From the NCBI GenBank assembly GCA_963779095.1, contig CAVZWU010000025.1, positions 469,997-533,996 on the forward strand: a stretch of 64,000 nucleotides of DNA, read 5' to 3'. Shown here one piece after another: positions 25,947 to 36,343 of the stretch; within the stretch, counting starts at the first letter, position 1, and each line of letters starts with the position of its first letter. The position numbers and the translations under genes are program-made. This DNA comes from Roseiarcus sp963779095. GTDB lineage: Bacteria; Pseudomonadota; Alphaproteobacteria; Rhizobiales; Beijerinckiaceae. The notes under the pieces are model-generated. The model did no database searches. It worked only from the letters and a program-made list of their open reading frames with translations, and had not been told where the DNA came from.

Positions 25947-26683
25947 CAGTGGAACATCTGCGCGGCGCCCGGCTGGTAGCCCGGCCCGTAGCTCAAGAAA
26001 TTGGTCAGCTGCTGCTGCGCCTGGGCCTGGTTCGCGACATTGCGCGCGCCCTCCAGGCTCTGGGCGCGCGCGATCGCCGCCATCACCGCGGTGAGGTCGG
26101 CGAGCTGCGTGGTCTGGAGAGCGACAAGCTGGTTGCCGGATTGCGCCGCCTGGAGGGCGCCTGAGGCCCCTTGGCTCGAAGAAACGAGCCCGGCAATCTG
26201 GGCGCGGGTGGTGGAGAGGTTCTGCACCACGCCGGCCTGTACGCGCATCGCGTCCTGGAATCCGGCGAGCGCGTTCTGCCAGCGGGTCTGCGCGCCCGCC
26301 AGCAGCTGCTGCGAGGAGGTCGAACTCGAATAGGCCTGCGGGTAGGTCTGGGTGAAGGCCTGATTGACGGAAGTGACGCTGTAGGCGATCCGCTGCGCCT
26401 GGGTCAGGAGTTGCTCGGTCTGGTTGATCGACTGCTGAAGCTGGGTCAGCGAGGAATAGGGCAGGCTCGCAAGGTTCTTGGCCTGGTTGATGAGGGAGGT
26501 CGCCTGGTTTTGCAGGCTCTGGATCTCATTGTTGACCTGCTGCAGCTCGCGCGCCGCCGTCAGCACGTTCTGGGCGTAGTTTGTGGGGTCGAAGACGACC
26601 CACTGCGCACGGGCTGGCGCGTTGGCGAGGGCAAGCGCGGCGATGCCAGCCGCGAAGGCCAATCGAATTCGAAGGCAAGTCAT
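25946..26683 (-). CDS. trbJ: conjugal transfer protein TrbJ (VirB5-like)
   Basis: A 245-residue secreted component of the mating apparatus. The ATG at 26683 overlaps the trbE stop (ATGA) and gives a signal peptide MTCLRIRLAFAAGIAALALA ending in APARAQ. The mature protein is mostly coiled coil rich in Gln and Ser (NVLTAARELQQVNNEIQSLQ; SINQTEQLLTQAQRIAYSVT) and ends LTNFLSYGPGYQPGAAQMFH. These are TrbJ features. An in-frame extension to 26752 is not needed. Intact. Confidence 0.92.
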   Translation of the reverse strand: MTCLRIRLAFAAGIAALALANAPARAQWVVFDPTNYAQNVLTAARELQQVNNEIQSLQNQATSLINQAKNLASLPYSSLTQLQQSINQTEQLLTQAQRIAYSVTSVNQAFTQTYPQAYSSSTSSQQLLAGAQTRWQNALAGFQDAMRVQAGVVQNLSTTRAQIAGLVSSSQGASGALQAAQSGNQLVALQTTQLADLTAVMAAIARAQSLEGARNVANQAQAQQQLTNFLSYGPGYQPGAAQMFH

Positions 26684-29116
26684 TGTGCGATCTCCTGAGT
26701 TTGCGTGGCAATCATGTCCGCCGCCCAATCGAGGCCCTTGCGCTTGAGCCACGCGGCGGCGAAGCCTTCGCGTGGCTGGGCGGCGACGATCTCGGCGATC
26801 GCCTTCTGGTCGGATTTTGAAGAGGCGGCGGTGAAGGCGAGCGCGACCTCGGAGAGGCCGAGCTCGAACAGGCGGTTTCCCCGGCGGGATTGGCAGTAAT
26901 AGTCGCGCTTGGGCGTCGACCGGCTGAGGATCTCGATCTGCCGATCGTTCAATCCAAAGCGGCGATAGATGGCCGCGATCTGCGGCTCGAGCGCCCGCTC
27001 ATTCGGGAGAAACAGCCGGGTAGGGCAGCTCTCGATGATCGCAGGCGCGATTGCCGAGCCGTCGATGTCGGCGAGCGACTGGGTGGCGAAGATGACGCTC
27101 GCATTCTTCTTGCGGAGTGTCTTCAGCCATTCCCGAAGCTGTTCGGCGAAGCCGCGGTCGTCGAGGGCGAGCCAGCCTTCGTCGATGATGAGCAGGGTCG
27201 GACGCCCGTCGAGCCGATCGCCGATGCGGTGGAAGAGGTAGGAGAGAACCGCGGGCGCGGCGCTGGCGCCGATAAGGCCCTCGGTCTCGAAGGCCTGGAC
27301 GTCGGCCTCGCCGAGGCGTTCCGTCTCGGCGTCGAGCAACCGTCCCCAGGGGCCGCCGAGGGTGTACGGCTGTAAGGCTTGTTTCAGGGCGTTGGACTGC
27401 AGGAGAACCGAGAGACCCGTGATGGTCCGCTCGGGAAGAGGAGCGGACGCGAGCGAAGTGAGCGCCGACCAAAGATGCTCCTTGAGTTCGGGAGTGACGG
27501 ACACCGCTTCGCGGGCGAGCAATGCCGCGACCCACTCGGCCGCCCAGGCCCGTTCTCCGGCGTCATCGAGGCGGGCGAGCGGCTGCAAGGCAGACGGGTT
27601 CGGCGACATCCTCGGCGAGCGCGCCGCCGAGGTCGTGCCAGTCCCCGCCCATCGCGAGCGCCGCGGCCCGGATCGAGCCGCCGAAATCGAAGGCGAAGAC
27701 CTGCGCGCCCGAATAGCGGCGGAACTGGAGCGCCATCAGAGCCAGAAGCACGCTCTTGCCCGCGCCGGTCGGACCGACGATCAGGGTGTGGCCGACATCG
27801 CCGACATGGAGCGAGAAGCGGAACGGCGTCGAGCCTTCCGTCCGGGCGAAGAAGAGCGGCGGCGCCTGAAGATGCTCGTCCCGTTCCGGCCCGGCCCAGA
27901 CCGCCGAGAAAGGCATCATGTGCGCCAGGTTCAGTGTCGAAATCGGCGGCTGGCGGACGTTGGCGTAGACATGGCCCGGGAGGCTCCCGAGCCACGCCTC
28001 GATCGCGTTCACTGTCTCGCGCATGCAGGTGAAGTCACGGCCCTGGATGGCCTTCTCGACCAGCCGCAGCCGGTCTTCGGCCATGCGGGGATCGTCGTGC
28101 CAGACCGTGACGGTCGCCGTGACATAGGCTTCGCCGACGAGATCGGAGCCGAGTTCCTGGAGCGCGGCGTCGGCGTCGAGCGCCTTGTTGGCGGCGTCGG
28201 AGTCCATCAGCACAGACGCTTCGTTGGTCATGACCTCCTTGAGGATCGCCATGATCGACTTGCGCTTGGCGAACCATTGCCGCCGGATCTTGCCGAGAAG
28301 CCTGGTCGCGTCTGTCTTGTCGAGGCAGATGGCGCGCGTCGCCCAGCGATAGGGAAAGGCCAGGCGGTTGAGGTCATCGAGCAGCCCCGGCCAGGTCTGC
28401 GACGGAAAACCCATGATCGTGAGCGTGCGCAGATGCGCGCGGCCGAGACGGGGCTCGAGCCCGCCGGTCAAATCCTCGTCGACCAGGATGGCGTCGAGAT
28501 AGATCGGCGTCTCTGGCACGCGGACACGCTGGCGGCGCGTCGAGACGCAGGAATGCAGGTAGGTCAGGGTTTCGCCGTCATCGAGCCATTCGGCCTCGGG
28601 CATGAAACCTTCGACGAGCGCGAGCACTCGGTCGGTCCGGTCGACGAAACCGTCGAGGGCGACCCGCCAGTCGGCGCCGTCGTGGGCGCGATTCTCGTAG
28701 AGCCAGGCTTCGGCGCGGGCGGAATCGTCGGCCGGCGGCAGCCAGAGCAGGGTCAGGAAATACCGGCTCTCGAAATGCGCGCCTTCTTCCTCGAACTGGG
28801 CGCGACGTTCCGCATCGACCAACTTCGAGGCGGGTTCGGGAAAATCGCTGAGCGGATAGCTATGGGCGGGCTGGCGTTGGGCTTCGATGAAGATCGCCCA
28901 GCCGGTGCCGAGGCGCCGCAGCGCATTGTTGAGCCGCGAGGTGATCGCGACCAGCTCGGCGGGCGTCGAGGAATCGAGGTCCGGACCGCGGAATTTGGCC
29001 GTGCGCTGGAACGAGCCGTCCTTGTTGAGGATGACGCCTTCACGCACGAGCGCCGCCCAGGGCAGGAAGTCGGCGAGGCTCTGCGAGCGGCGGCGGTATT
29101 CGGCGAGGTTCATCAT
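26680..29116 (-). CDS. trbE: conjugal transfer ATPase TrbE (VirB4-like), one frameshift
   Basis: Large cytoplasmic ATPase driving assembly of the mating channel, about 811 residues when corrected. Start is one of two ATG codons at 29116 and 29113 (MMNLAEYRRRSQSLADFLPW). Walker A is VGPTGAGKSVLLALMALQFR near residue 445. Walker B is in LLIIDEGWLALDDRGFAEQL, then KKNASVIFATQSLADIDGSA follows. A single extra T at about 27592 (CCCGTCTGCCTTG where CCCGTCGCCTTG is expected) divides the gene into 27563-29116 and 26680-27609. The 2437-bp length fits one insertion. The long plus-strand frame over it is a shadow. Confidence 0.93.
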
Positions 29117-29126
29117 GGATCCCGCC

Positions 29127-29396
29127 TCAGCCGACCAGGTGCTGGGGATAGCGGAGGTGCCGGCGCACCACATCGACGAAGGCCGGGTCGCGCTTGGCGG
29201 CCCACACCGCTGCGAGATGCGCGATGAGCCAGATCGCGCCGCCGACGATCCAGAGACGCAAGCCCAAGCCGACCGCCGCGGCGAGCGTGCCGTTGACGAT
29301 CGCGACCGCCCTCGGCGCGCCGCCGAGCAGGATCGGCTCGGTCAGGGCGCGATGCACCGGCGCATAGAATCCGGCGATCGCGTCTGCCTGATCCAT
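29127..29396 (-). CDS. trbD: conjugal transfer protein TrbD (VirB3-like)
   Basis: An 89-residue inner-membrane protein with two helices (APRAVAIVNGTLAAAVGLGL and IVGGAIWLIAHLAAVWAAKR). It starts MDQADAIAGFYAPVHRALTE, LLGGAPR; this N-terminal pattern and the ending VRRHLRYPQHLVG are TrbD traits. The ATG at 29396 overlaps the trbC stop. Ten base pairs separate it from trbE. Intact. Confidence 0.93.
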   Translation of the reverse strand: MDQADAIAGFYAPVHRALTEPILLGGAPRAVAIVNGTLAAAVGLGLRLWIVGGAIWLIAHLAAVWAAKRDPAFVDVVRRHLRYPQHLVG

Positions 29397-29719
29397 CAGA
29401 CCAGCGCTCCGCCGCCGAACTGGAAGAAGGTGAGGAAGAAGCTCGACGCGGCGAAGGCGATCGACAGGCCGAAGACGATCTGGATCAGCCGCCGAAATCC
29501 GCCGGAGGTTTCGCCGAACGCCAGCGTGAGGCCGGTGATGACGATGATGATCACCGAGACGACCTTGGCCACCGGCCCCTGGACGGATTCCAGGATCTGG
29601 TTGAGCGGCTGCTCCCAGGGCATGTTGGAGCCGGCGGCATAGGCTGGCGCGGTGACAAGGGCGAAGACGGCGAAGGCGGCCGCTGTGGCAATGCGGCGGC
29701 GGATACGGCTGAGCGGCAT
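29396..29719 (-). CDS. trbC: conjugal transfer pilin TrbC (VirB2-like)
   Basis: Precursor of the pilus subunit, 107 residues. A long signal peptide (ATAAAFAVFALVTAPAYAAG) is followed by SNMPWEQPLNQILESVQGPV and two hydrophobic helices (VVSVIIIVITGLTLAFGE; IVFGLSIAFAASSFFLTFFQ). GETSGGFRRLIQI between the helices is a TrbC signature. Start overlaps the trbB stop and stop overlaps the trbD start. Intact. Confidence 0.94.
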   Translation of the reverse strand: MPLSRIRRRIATAAAFAVFALVTAPAYAAGSNMPWEQPLNQILESVQGPVAKVVSVIIIVITGLTLAFGETSGGFRRLIQIVFGLSIAFAASSFFLTFFQFGGGALV

Positions 29720-30689
29720 TATGAGTCTCCTGCGGAGGTGAGGACGTAGTCGCCAGCGGGGCTAAGACCCCTGACCACGGCGAGTTCGGCGAGCCGTCGG
29801 GCGGAGCCGCGGCCGGCGAGAACGGCGATGACGTCAATGGTCTCGGCGATGAGCGCGCGCGGGACCGTGACGACGGCTTCCTGGATGAGCTGCTCGAGCC
29901 GGCGCAGCGCGCCGACCGCCGATCCGGCGTGCAGCGTGCCGACGCCGCCGGGATGGCCGGTTCCCCAGGCCTTGAGGAGATCGAGGGCCTCCGCGCCGCG
30001 CACCTCGCCGATCGGGATTCGATCGGGGCGCAGCCGCAGCGCTGAGCGGACCAGGTCCGAGAGCGAGGCCGCGCCGTCCTTGGTGCGCAGCGCCACAAGG
30101 TTTGGCGCGGCGCATTGCAGCTCACGGGTGTCCTCGATCAGGACCACGCGGTCGCCGCTCGTCGGCGACTTCGGCGAGGAGCGCATTGACCAGCGTCGTC
30201 TTGCCGGTCGAAGTGCCGCCGGCGACGAGGATGTTCTTCCGTTCCCGGACCGCCGCGCGCAGGAGCTCGGCCTGAAGCGTCGGACATGATGCGGGCCGCG
30301 ACATAATCGTCGAGGGTGAAGACGGCGACGGCCTGGCGGCGAATGGCGAAGCACGGCGCCGCGACCACCGGCGGAACCAGGCCCTCGAAACGCTCCCCGC
30401 TTTCCGGCAGTTCGGCGGAGACGCGCGGGCGATGCCGGCATGAACCTCGACCCCGACATGATGGGCGACGAGCCGTACAATGCGCTCGGCGTCGGCGGGC
30501 GTGACGCGGAGGCGAGTGTCCTCGAGGCCGCCCGACAGCCGGTCGATCCAAAGTCGACCGTCGGGATTGAGCATCACCTCGACGATGCTCGGGATCTTCG
30601 AGATAGCCGGAAATCGATGGCCCCAGCGCGGTGCGCAGCATGCGCGCGCCGCGGGCGAAAGCTTCGGATCGGAAGGAGATCGTCGTCAT
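29719..30689 (-). CDS. trbB: conjugal transfer ATPase TrbB (VirB11-like), five insertions
   Basis: Hexameric traffic ATPase of the type IV system, about 321 residues when corrected. Family segments occur in three frames in the right order: MTTISFRSEAFARGARMLRT; LNPDGRLWIDRLSGGLEDTR; ELPESGERFEGLVPPVVAAP; the Walker A region NILVAGGTSTGKTTLVNALL; VVLIEDTRELQCAAPNLVAL; and RLRPDRIPIGEVRGAEALDL with AWGTGHPGGVGTLHAGSA. One extra base each is needed near 30588, 30273 and 30150-30160, and two near 30435. The total of five agrees with the 971-bp length. No substitution-type stop was seen, so sequencing error is the likely cause. Confidence 0.88.
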
Positions 30690-30838
30690 GGTCACGCCCC
30701 GCTACGTCGCCTCGGTCCGGAGGCGGATGTCAGCGGGGTTGATTAGAAAGAGCCATAACTGGGGCGAAGCAACAACGCTGAAGCGGGCGTAGGGGCGCCG
30801 GATAGAATTACAGGCGGCAGGGATGGCGCTCCCTCAAG

Positions 30839-31281
30839 TCAGGACGCGCCGCCGCCTGAATTTCGCTCCCCCTCATCTCCGCCAACATCTCGTACGATCT
30901 CGTCAGCGAGCTTGCGCCCACGGGCGAGACGCCGGCCAACCGCTTCGATGTAACCTTCGTAGCGCTCACGGCCCTTGGTCTTGGGCGGCCGGCAGAGCCG
31001 CGTCGGGCAATGGGGGCGTGCTGGTCAGCCAGAAGCGCACGAAAACGGCCAGCGCCTCGTTCGAGATGTCGACATGCCGTTCGATGCGCTCCATCTGCCG
31101 GGTCATGCGATCGAGCCGGCGGGCGAGCGCGGCCTCCAATCGATCGGCGCCGTCCGGCGAGAGATGCGACGCCAGCGCCGCCTCCAGGACGAGGGACTGC
31201 GTCACGCCCTTGCGCGCGGCGTAGTCGGTCAGCTTAGTCATCAAGTCGGCGAGGCAGGCGAAACGTGTGCTTGGTCCGCAT
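30839..31281 (-). CDS. CopG-family (ribbon-helix-helix) protein before trbB, two insertions
   Basis: A small RHH DNA-binding protein that regularly precedes trbB and may control the operon. Corrected, it starts MRTKHTFRLPADLMTKLTDY at ATG 31281 and continues AARKGVTQSLVLEAALASHL. Further on are RLEAALARRLDRMTRQMERI and SNEALAVFVRFWLTSTPPLP, and the end is KLADEIVRDVGGDEGE. The beta-strand/HTH part is at residues 5-45. Extra C bases near 31256 and 30973 break the frame; 443 bp equals 147 codons plus two, which fits. It starts 6 bp after the traG stop. Confidence 0.85.
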
Positions 31282-31286
31282 CGGCG

Positions 31287-33275
31287 TCACATCTGCATGT
31301 CGTCGGCCGTGTCGAGCGAAATCTGCCGGGCGACCGCGCCCATCGTCCGCTGCATCATTCGCCGGCGCTGGGGTTCGTCGTCGTCCTCTTCGATCGGCTC
31401 GAACTCGTTGATCGCCTTGCGCGGCTCCGGCGCTATCTCCTCATGCTCGGGCAACTCGGGCTCTCGTCTGATGCCGGCGTTTGCCGGGTCTTCGACAGGC
31501 GCCGCTGCCGGCGTCGCCACGATCGCGTCTGTCCACTCGCCTTCAGGCGTGGTTTGGAGACCTTCCGGCCCGAGCGGGACATCGCGGCCGGACAGCCGCG
31601 GCGGCGGGAGGATCCGCGCTTTCAGCTCGGAATCCTCATAATAACGCGCCTTCTTCGCGCGGATCGGCTGGCAGCCGGAAACCAGCACGAGTTCGTCGTC
31701 GTTCGGGAGCTGCATCACCTCGCCGGGCGTCAGCAATGGCCGCGCGGTCTCTTGCCGTGACACCATCAAGATGCCCGAGCCAGGGGCTGAGCCGATGTCC
31801 GGCGTAGTTCTTCATGGCGCGCATCTCGGTCGCCGTGCCAAGGGCGTCCGACACGCGCTTGGCCGTCCGCTCGTCGTTGGTCGCGAAGCTCACTCGCACA
31901 TGGCAATTGTCGAGGATCGAGTTGTTCTGGCCATAGGCCTTCTCGATCTGGTTCAAGCGACTGGGCGATCAGGAAGCTCTTCAGGCCATAGCCCGCCATG
32001 AAGGCGAGCGCGCTCTCGAAGAAGTCGAGCCGGCCTAGAGCCGGGAATTCGTCGAGCATCAGCAATAGGCGATGCCGTCGCCGCTTCGGCTTCAAGCTCC
32101 TCGGTCAGACGCCGGCCGATCTGGTTGAGGATCAAGCGCACGAGCGGCTTGGTGCGGCTGATGTCCGACGGCGGCACCACCAGATAGAGCGTGGCCGGCG
32201 CGGCGCCCTCCACCAGGTCGCGAATGCGCCAGTCGCATTGGCGCGTCACCGTGGCTACCACCGGATCCCGGTAGAGACCGAGGAAGGACATCGCGGTCGA
32301 CAGGACGCCCGAGCGTTCGTTGTCGCTCTTGTTCAAGAGCTCGCGGGCCGAGCTGGCGATGACCGGATGGACGCCGCGTTCGCCGAGGTGCGGCGTCGTC
32401 ATCATCGCTCGCAGCGTCGTCTCGATCGGGCGGCGCGGATCGGAGAGGAAATTGGCGACGCCGGCGAGCGTCTTGTCCGGCTCGGCGTAGAGCACGTGCA
32501 GGATCGCGCCGACCAGCAGCGAATGGCTGGTCTTCTCCCAGTGGTTCCGGCGCTCCAACGCGCCCTCGGGGTCGACGAGGACGTCAGCGATGTTCTGGAC
32601 GTCGCGGACTTCCCACTCGCCCCGGCGGACCTCGAGCAGCGGATTGTAGGCGGCGCTGGCGGCGTTGGTCGGATCGAACAGCAGCACGCGGCCGAACCTG
32701 CGCGCGCCAGCCGGCGGTCAAGCGTCCAGTTTTCGCCCTTGATGTCGTGGACGATCGCGGAGCCAGACCAAGTCAGCAACGTGGGCACGACAAGCCCGAC
32801 GCCCTTGCCGGATCGGGTCGGCGCGAAACACAGCACATGCTCGGGGCCGTCGTGGCGCAGATATTGGTCGCGCCATCGGCCGAGCAGCGACTCCGTCATG
32901 GCCGAGCAGGCCGGCCTCGCGAACTTCACGGGTCTCGGCCCAGCGGGCCGAGCCATAGGTGGTGACGCGCTTCATCTCTCGCGCCCGCCAGACCGACATG
33001 GCGATCGCCACGACGACGGCAGCGATTCCGCCGGAGGCGGCGATATAGGCGCCCTCGACGAAGATATCTCGCGCATAGGCGTCGTAGGCGAACCACCACC
33101 AGAAGAAGGCCGGCGGTTGGTAGAGTGGCCAGCCGAGGAACTCGAACCACGGGCGGCCGAGCTGGGGTTGGAACGCGAGGCGCCAAGCGACCCACTCCGT
33201 CGCTCCCCAGAGGAAGGCGAGCACGACGAAGCTGACAAGGAGCACCTGGCCCCAGAGGATCTTGGTCGCGTTCAT
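31287..33275 (-). CDS. traG: coupling protein TraG (VirD4-like), six insertions
   Basis: ATPase that docks the relaxase-DNA complex at the type IV channel; inner membrane. About 660 residues when corrected. The N-terminus MNATKILWGQVLLVSFVVLA and EGAYIAASGGIAAVVVAIAM form the membrane helices. Walker A is CFAPTRSGKGVGLVVPTLLT near residue 145 and Walker B is HRLLLMLDEFPALGRLDFFE. Other family stretches are NHWEKTSHSLLVGAILHVLY, FSYNP-like ASAAYNPLLEVRRGEWEVRD and NCHVRVSFATNDERTAKRVS. Single extra bases near 32906, 32738, 32708, 32090, 31958 and 31770 divide it into seven pieces; six insertions agree with 1989 bp. Confidence 0.9.
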
Positions 33276-33489
33276 GGCGACTGAAGATCAGGACTGTTTC
33301 CGATCCTGATCGCAATAGTCGAGAAATCTCGTTTGGCGTGCGGGATACGATGGCGTGCAGGTAGGCCTCAATTCATCGAGCCACTCCTGACAGGATGAGA
33401 ATGGCGAACGCTATCTACGAGGTCGGAAACCCGAGGGGCCGCGGCGCGACAGGCAGCTGGGGCGCCGCTTTGGTGGGATGCCGCGCGAG

Positions 33490-34396
33490 CGCGGTCGCGG
33501 AATGGTTTCCTGACAAGGAGAAGTCGATCGCGGTCGGCTTCTTCAATTTCGGCACCTCGCTCGGAGCGTTGATCGCGCGCCGCCGCTCGTCGCCGCAGTC
33601 ACCCTGACGCTTGGCTGGCGCTCGGCCTTCGTCATCACCGGCGCAGTCGGTTTTTTCTGGGCGGCGCTGTGGTACGCCTTCTACCGGCCGCTAAGCGAGC
33701 ACGCCTTGCTGTCGCCCGGCGAGCGCGAGCAGGTCCTGTCGGGGCAGACCCCGCGGACGGAGGAGCCCCAAAACCGTCGGTGCAGGAACTTCTTGCGACG
33801 CGGCGTTTCTGGGCGATCGCGGTTCCGCGCTTCTTTGCCGAACCGAAATGGCAGACCTTCAGCTTCTGGATCCCTCTCTCTACCTGGCGACCGAGCGGCA
33901 CATGGACCTCAGGCAGATCGGTCTCTTCGCGTGGCTTCCGTTCCTTGCGGCGGACTTCGGCGGCGTGTTTGGTGGCTTTGTCCGCGCCGTTCCTTACGAA
34001 AACTTTCGGCGTCACGCTGATATGGTTGCGCATCTGAGGCGTCGTCCTCGGCGCGCTACTGATGGGCCGGCCAGCATCGGCCTGGTCTCTCCGCCCTATA
34101 CGGCCATCGCTCTCTTTTGCCTCGGCGGTTTCGCCCACCAGACCATCTCAGTGCTCGTCAACACACAGAGCGCCGATCTTTTTGATTCACGCGAGGTCGG
34201 AACGGTCAGCGGCGTCGCGGGCATGGCCGCGTGGACCGGCGGGCTCGGATTTTCCCTGCTCGTCGGCGCGCTCGCCGACGCGGTGGGCTATGGCCCCCTT
34301 TTCGACCTGCTGGGCGTTTTTGATCTCGTCGGGGCGGCGGCGCTGATCGTCCTGATCGGAAGTGAGCGCCACGCCGAACGCTTGGCCGCCGCCTGA
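33490..34396 (+). pseudogene. MFS transporter fragment (hexuronate/ACS type), N-terminus missing
   Basis: Pieces in three frames read AVAEWFPDKEKSIAVGFFNF, TLGWRSAFVITGAVGFFWAA, LATRRFWAIAVPRFFAEPKW, RQIGLFAWLPFLAADFGGVF and SVLVNTQSADLFDSREVGTV, ending IVLIGSERHAERLAAA. This is the major-facilitator anion:cation symporter family (hexuronate or glucarate type), inner membrane. The first roughly 130 residues are absent; DNA before 33490 has no resemblance to the family, so a recombination joint lies there, 200 bp from the traG start. Several indels are present near 33580, 33770, 33880 and 34035. Confidence 0.75.
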
Positions 34397-34702
34397 GGTT
34401 ATGATGACAAACGCACTATCAGAGGCTTTCGCGACACGGACCGCCTGACCCAGCTGTCTCGCAGGGGCGGCGCGAGTGGCAGGATTGGGCACGGCGCCTG
34501 CCTTCGAGCATCGCCCGGGAATGGCAAAGGTTCCTCCCAGAGCACGCCATCGGGGCCCCGGCGGACCGCCGAGAAGGGCGGGAAGCGCGTTGCCTGGCGA
34601 CCTTGTGTAGGTCTGCAACCCGCATGGGATTCTCATGGTCAAGAATTGTCGGCGGCCCGGGCCTCGGCTGACGCAGGCGCACCCGGAGCAAACATTCATC
34701 GA
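34397..34702. other. intergenic region, nothing recognised
   Basis: Lies between the ends of the convergent MFS fragment and fumarase gene. No protein similarity and no strong hairpin with a T run was seen. Confidence 0.4.
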
Positions 34703-36127
34703 TTAGACTGCCGTAGCGACATAAGGCCTCACCATCTTGGCGGGGTCGACGACGCGGTCGAATCGTCTTCTCGTCGACGAATCCGAGCTGCAGCGCGGCC
34801 TGTTTGAGCGTGAGATCGTGATCCAGCGCGTAATGCGCGATCTGCGAGGCCTTGTCGTAGCCGATGACCGGCGAGAGCGCGGTCACCAGCATCAGCGACC
34901 GCTCGACGTATTCCTTGATCTTCTTGAGGTTCGGCTTGCGTTCCCTCGATCAGAAACTTGCGGAAGTTCGTGCACCCGTCGGCCATGATGGTGATGGAGT
35001 GGGTGACGTTGAAGATCATCGAGCGGCTTGTAGACGTTCATTTCCAGATAGCCGCCGGCGCCGCCGAACCCGACCGCCACGTCGTTGGCCATCACTTGCA
35101 CCGCGATCATCGTCAGCGCCTCGGCCTGGGTCGGATTCACCTTGCCGGGCATGATCGACGAGCCCGGCTCGTTCTCGGGGATCAGCAGTTCGGCAAGCCG
35201 GCGCGCGGCCCGCAGGACATCAGGCGGATGTCGTTGCCGATCTTGTAAAGCGAAACCGCCAGCGTGCGCAGCGTGCCGGAGAGCTGCACCAGCGCATCGT
35301 GCGCGCCCTGCACCGCGAATTTGTTCGGCGCGCTGACGAAGGGCAGTCCGGTGAGCCGCGCGATTTCCGCAGCGACCGCCTCGGCAAAGCCCGGCGCCGC
35401 ATTGAGGCCCGTTCCCACCGCGGTGCCACCCAGCGCCAGGCGATAGACGCCCTTCAGCGCATCCTCGATCCGCTCGAGATCGTCGGACAACATCGCCTGC
35501 ATAGCCCGACCATTCCTGACCGAGCGTAAGCGGCGTTGCGTCCTGCATATGCGTGCGGCCGATCTTGACGATATCCTTCCACTCCTCGGCCTTCGCGGCG
35601 ATAGCGTCGCGCAGTGCCGTTACCGCCGGCATCAAGCCGCTCCGTCACGTTCGACGGCGGCGGCAATGTACATCGCCGAGGGAAAGGTGTCGTTCGACGA
35701 TTGCGACATGTTGACGTGATCGTTCGGATGAACCGGCGCCTTGCTGCCGAGCGGCGTGCCCGCAAGCTGGCAGCAGCGGTTCGAGATCACCTCGTTGACG
35801 TTCATGTTGAACTGCGTGCCGCTGCCGGTCATCCAGACGTGCAGCGGGAACATGTCGTGGTGCTCGCCCGCGAGGATCTCGTCGCAGACCTGGACGATCA
35901 GCTCGAAGCGCCTCGTCGTCCAGGCGCCCGCCGGCGTAGTTCGCGTTGGCCGCCGCCTTCTTCAGGATCGCATAGGCGGTGATCATCTCTCGCGGCATCA
36001 GGTCCTGGCCGATGCTGAAATGCTCCAGCGAGCGCTGGGTCTGCGCGCCCCACAACTTGTCCGCCGGAACCTCGACCTCGCCCATGCTGTCGGACTCGAC
36101 TCTGACGGCGGTCATATCGCTCTCCAT
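34703..36127 (-). CDS. fumC: class II fumarate hydratase, multiple frameshifts
   Basis: Converts fumarate to malate in the citric acid cycle; cytoplasmic tetramer. About 472 residues when corrected. The start region is MTAVRVESDSMGEVEVPADK, then LWGAQTQRSLEHFSIG (ATG 36115, or 36127). Further conserved pieces: HVWMTGSGTQFNMNVNEVIS, VHPNDHVNMSQSSNDTFPSA, KIGRTHMQDATPLTLGQEWS, the fumarase/aspartase signature PGSSIMPGKVNPTQAEALTM and NVTHSITIMADGCTNFRKFL. Seven one-base insertions and one shift of -1 (or +2) are needed; the total is consistent with 1425 bp. No nonsense substitution was seen, so the gene may be intact in the organism. It lies beside malic enzyme and an sdhB tail. Confidence 0.88.
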
Positions 36128-36343
36128 TGTCCTGCGGCGTCTATGAATGCAGCCTCACCGGCGGATCGATGCGAAGCGCGAAAAGTACGGGAAATGAACG
36201 CCAGAGCTGACGCTACAACGGTGATGCGGTCCAACAGCTCCTTGCAGAGGCGCGCGTGCGCACATAACGCGGCTGCCTCGGACGCACGTCAGCGCGGATC
36301 ATCTCCTGATCGGCCCGACGATCGACCCCCCGAGCCATCCGCC

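Noticed and set aside
27362..29227. Plus-strand reading frame of 621 codons
   Set aside because: Antisense to trbE, which has clear Walker motifs on the minus strand.
31998..33284. Plus-strand reading frame of 428 codons
   Set aside because: Antisense to traG; no family resemblance.
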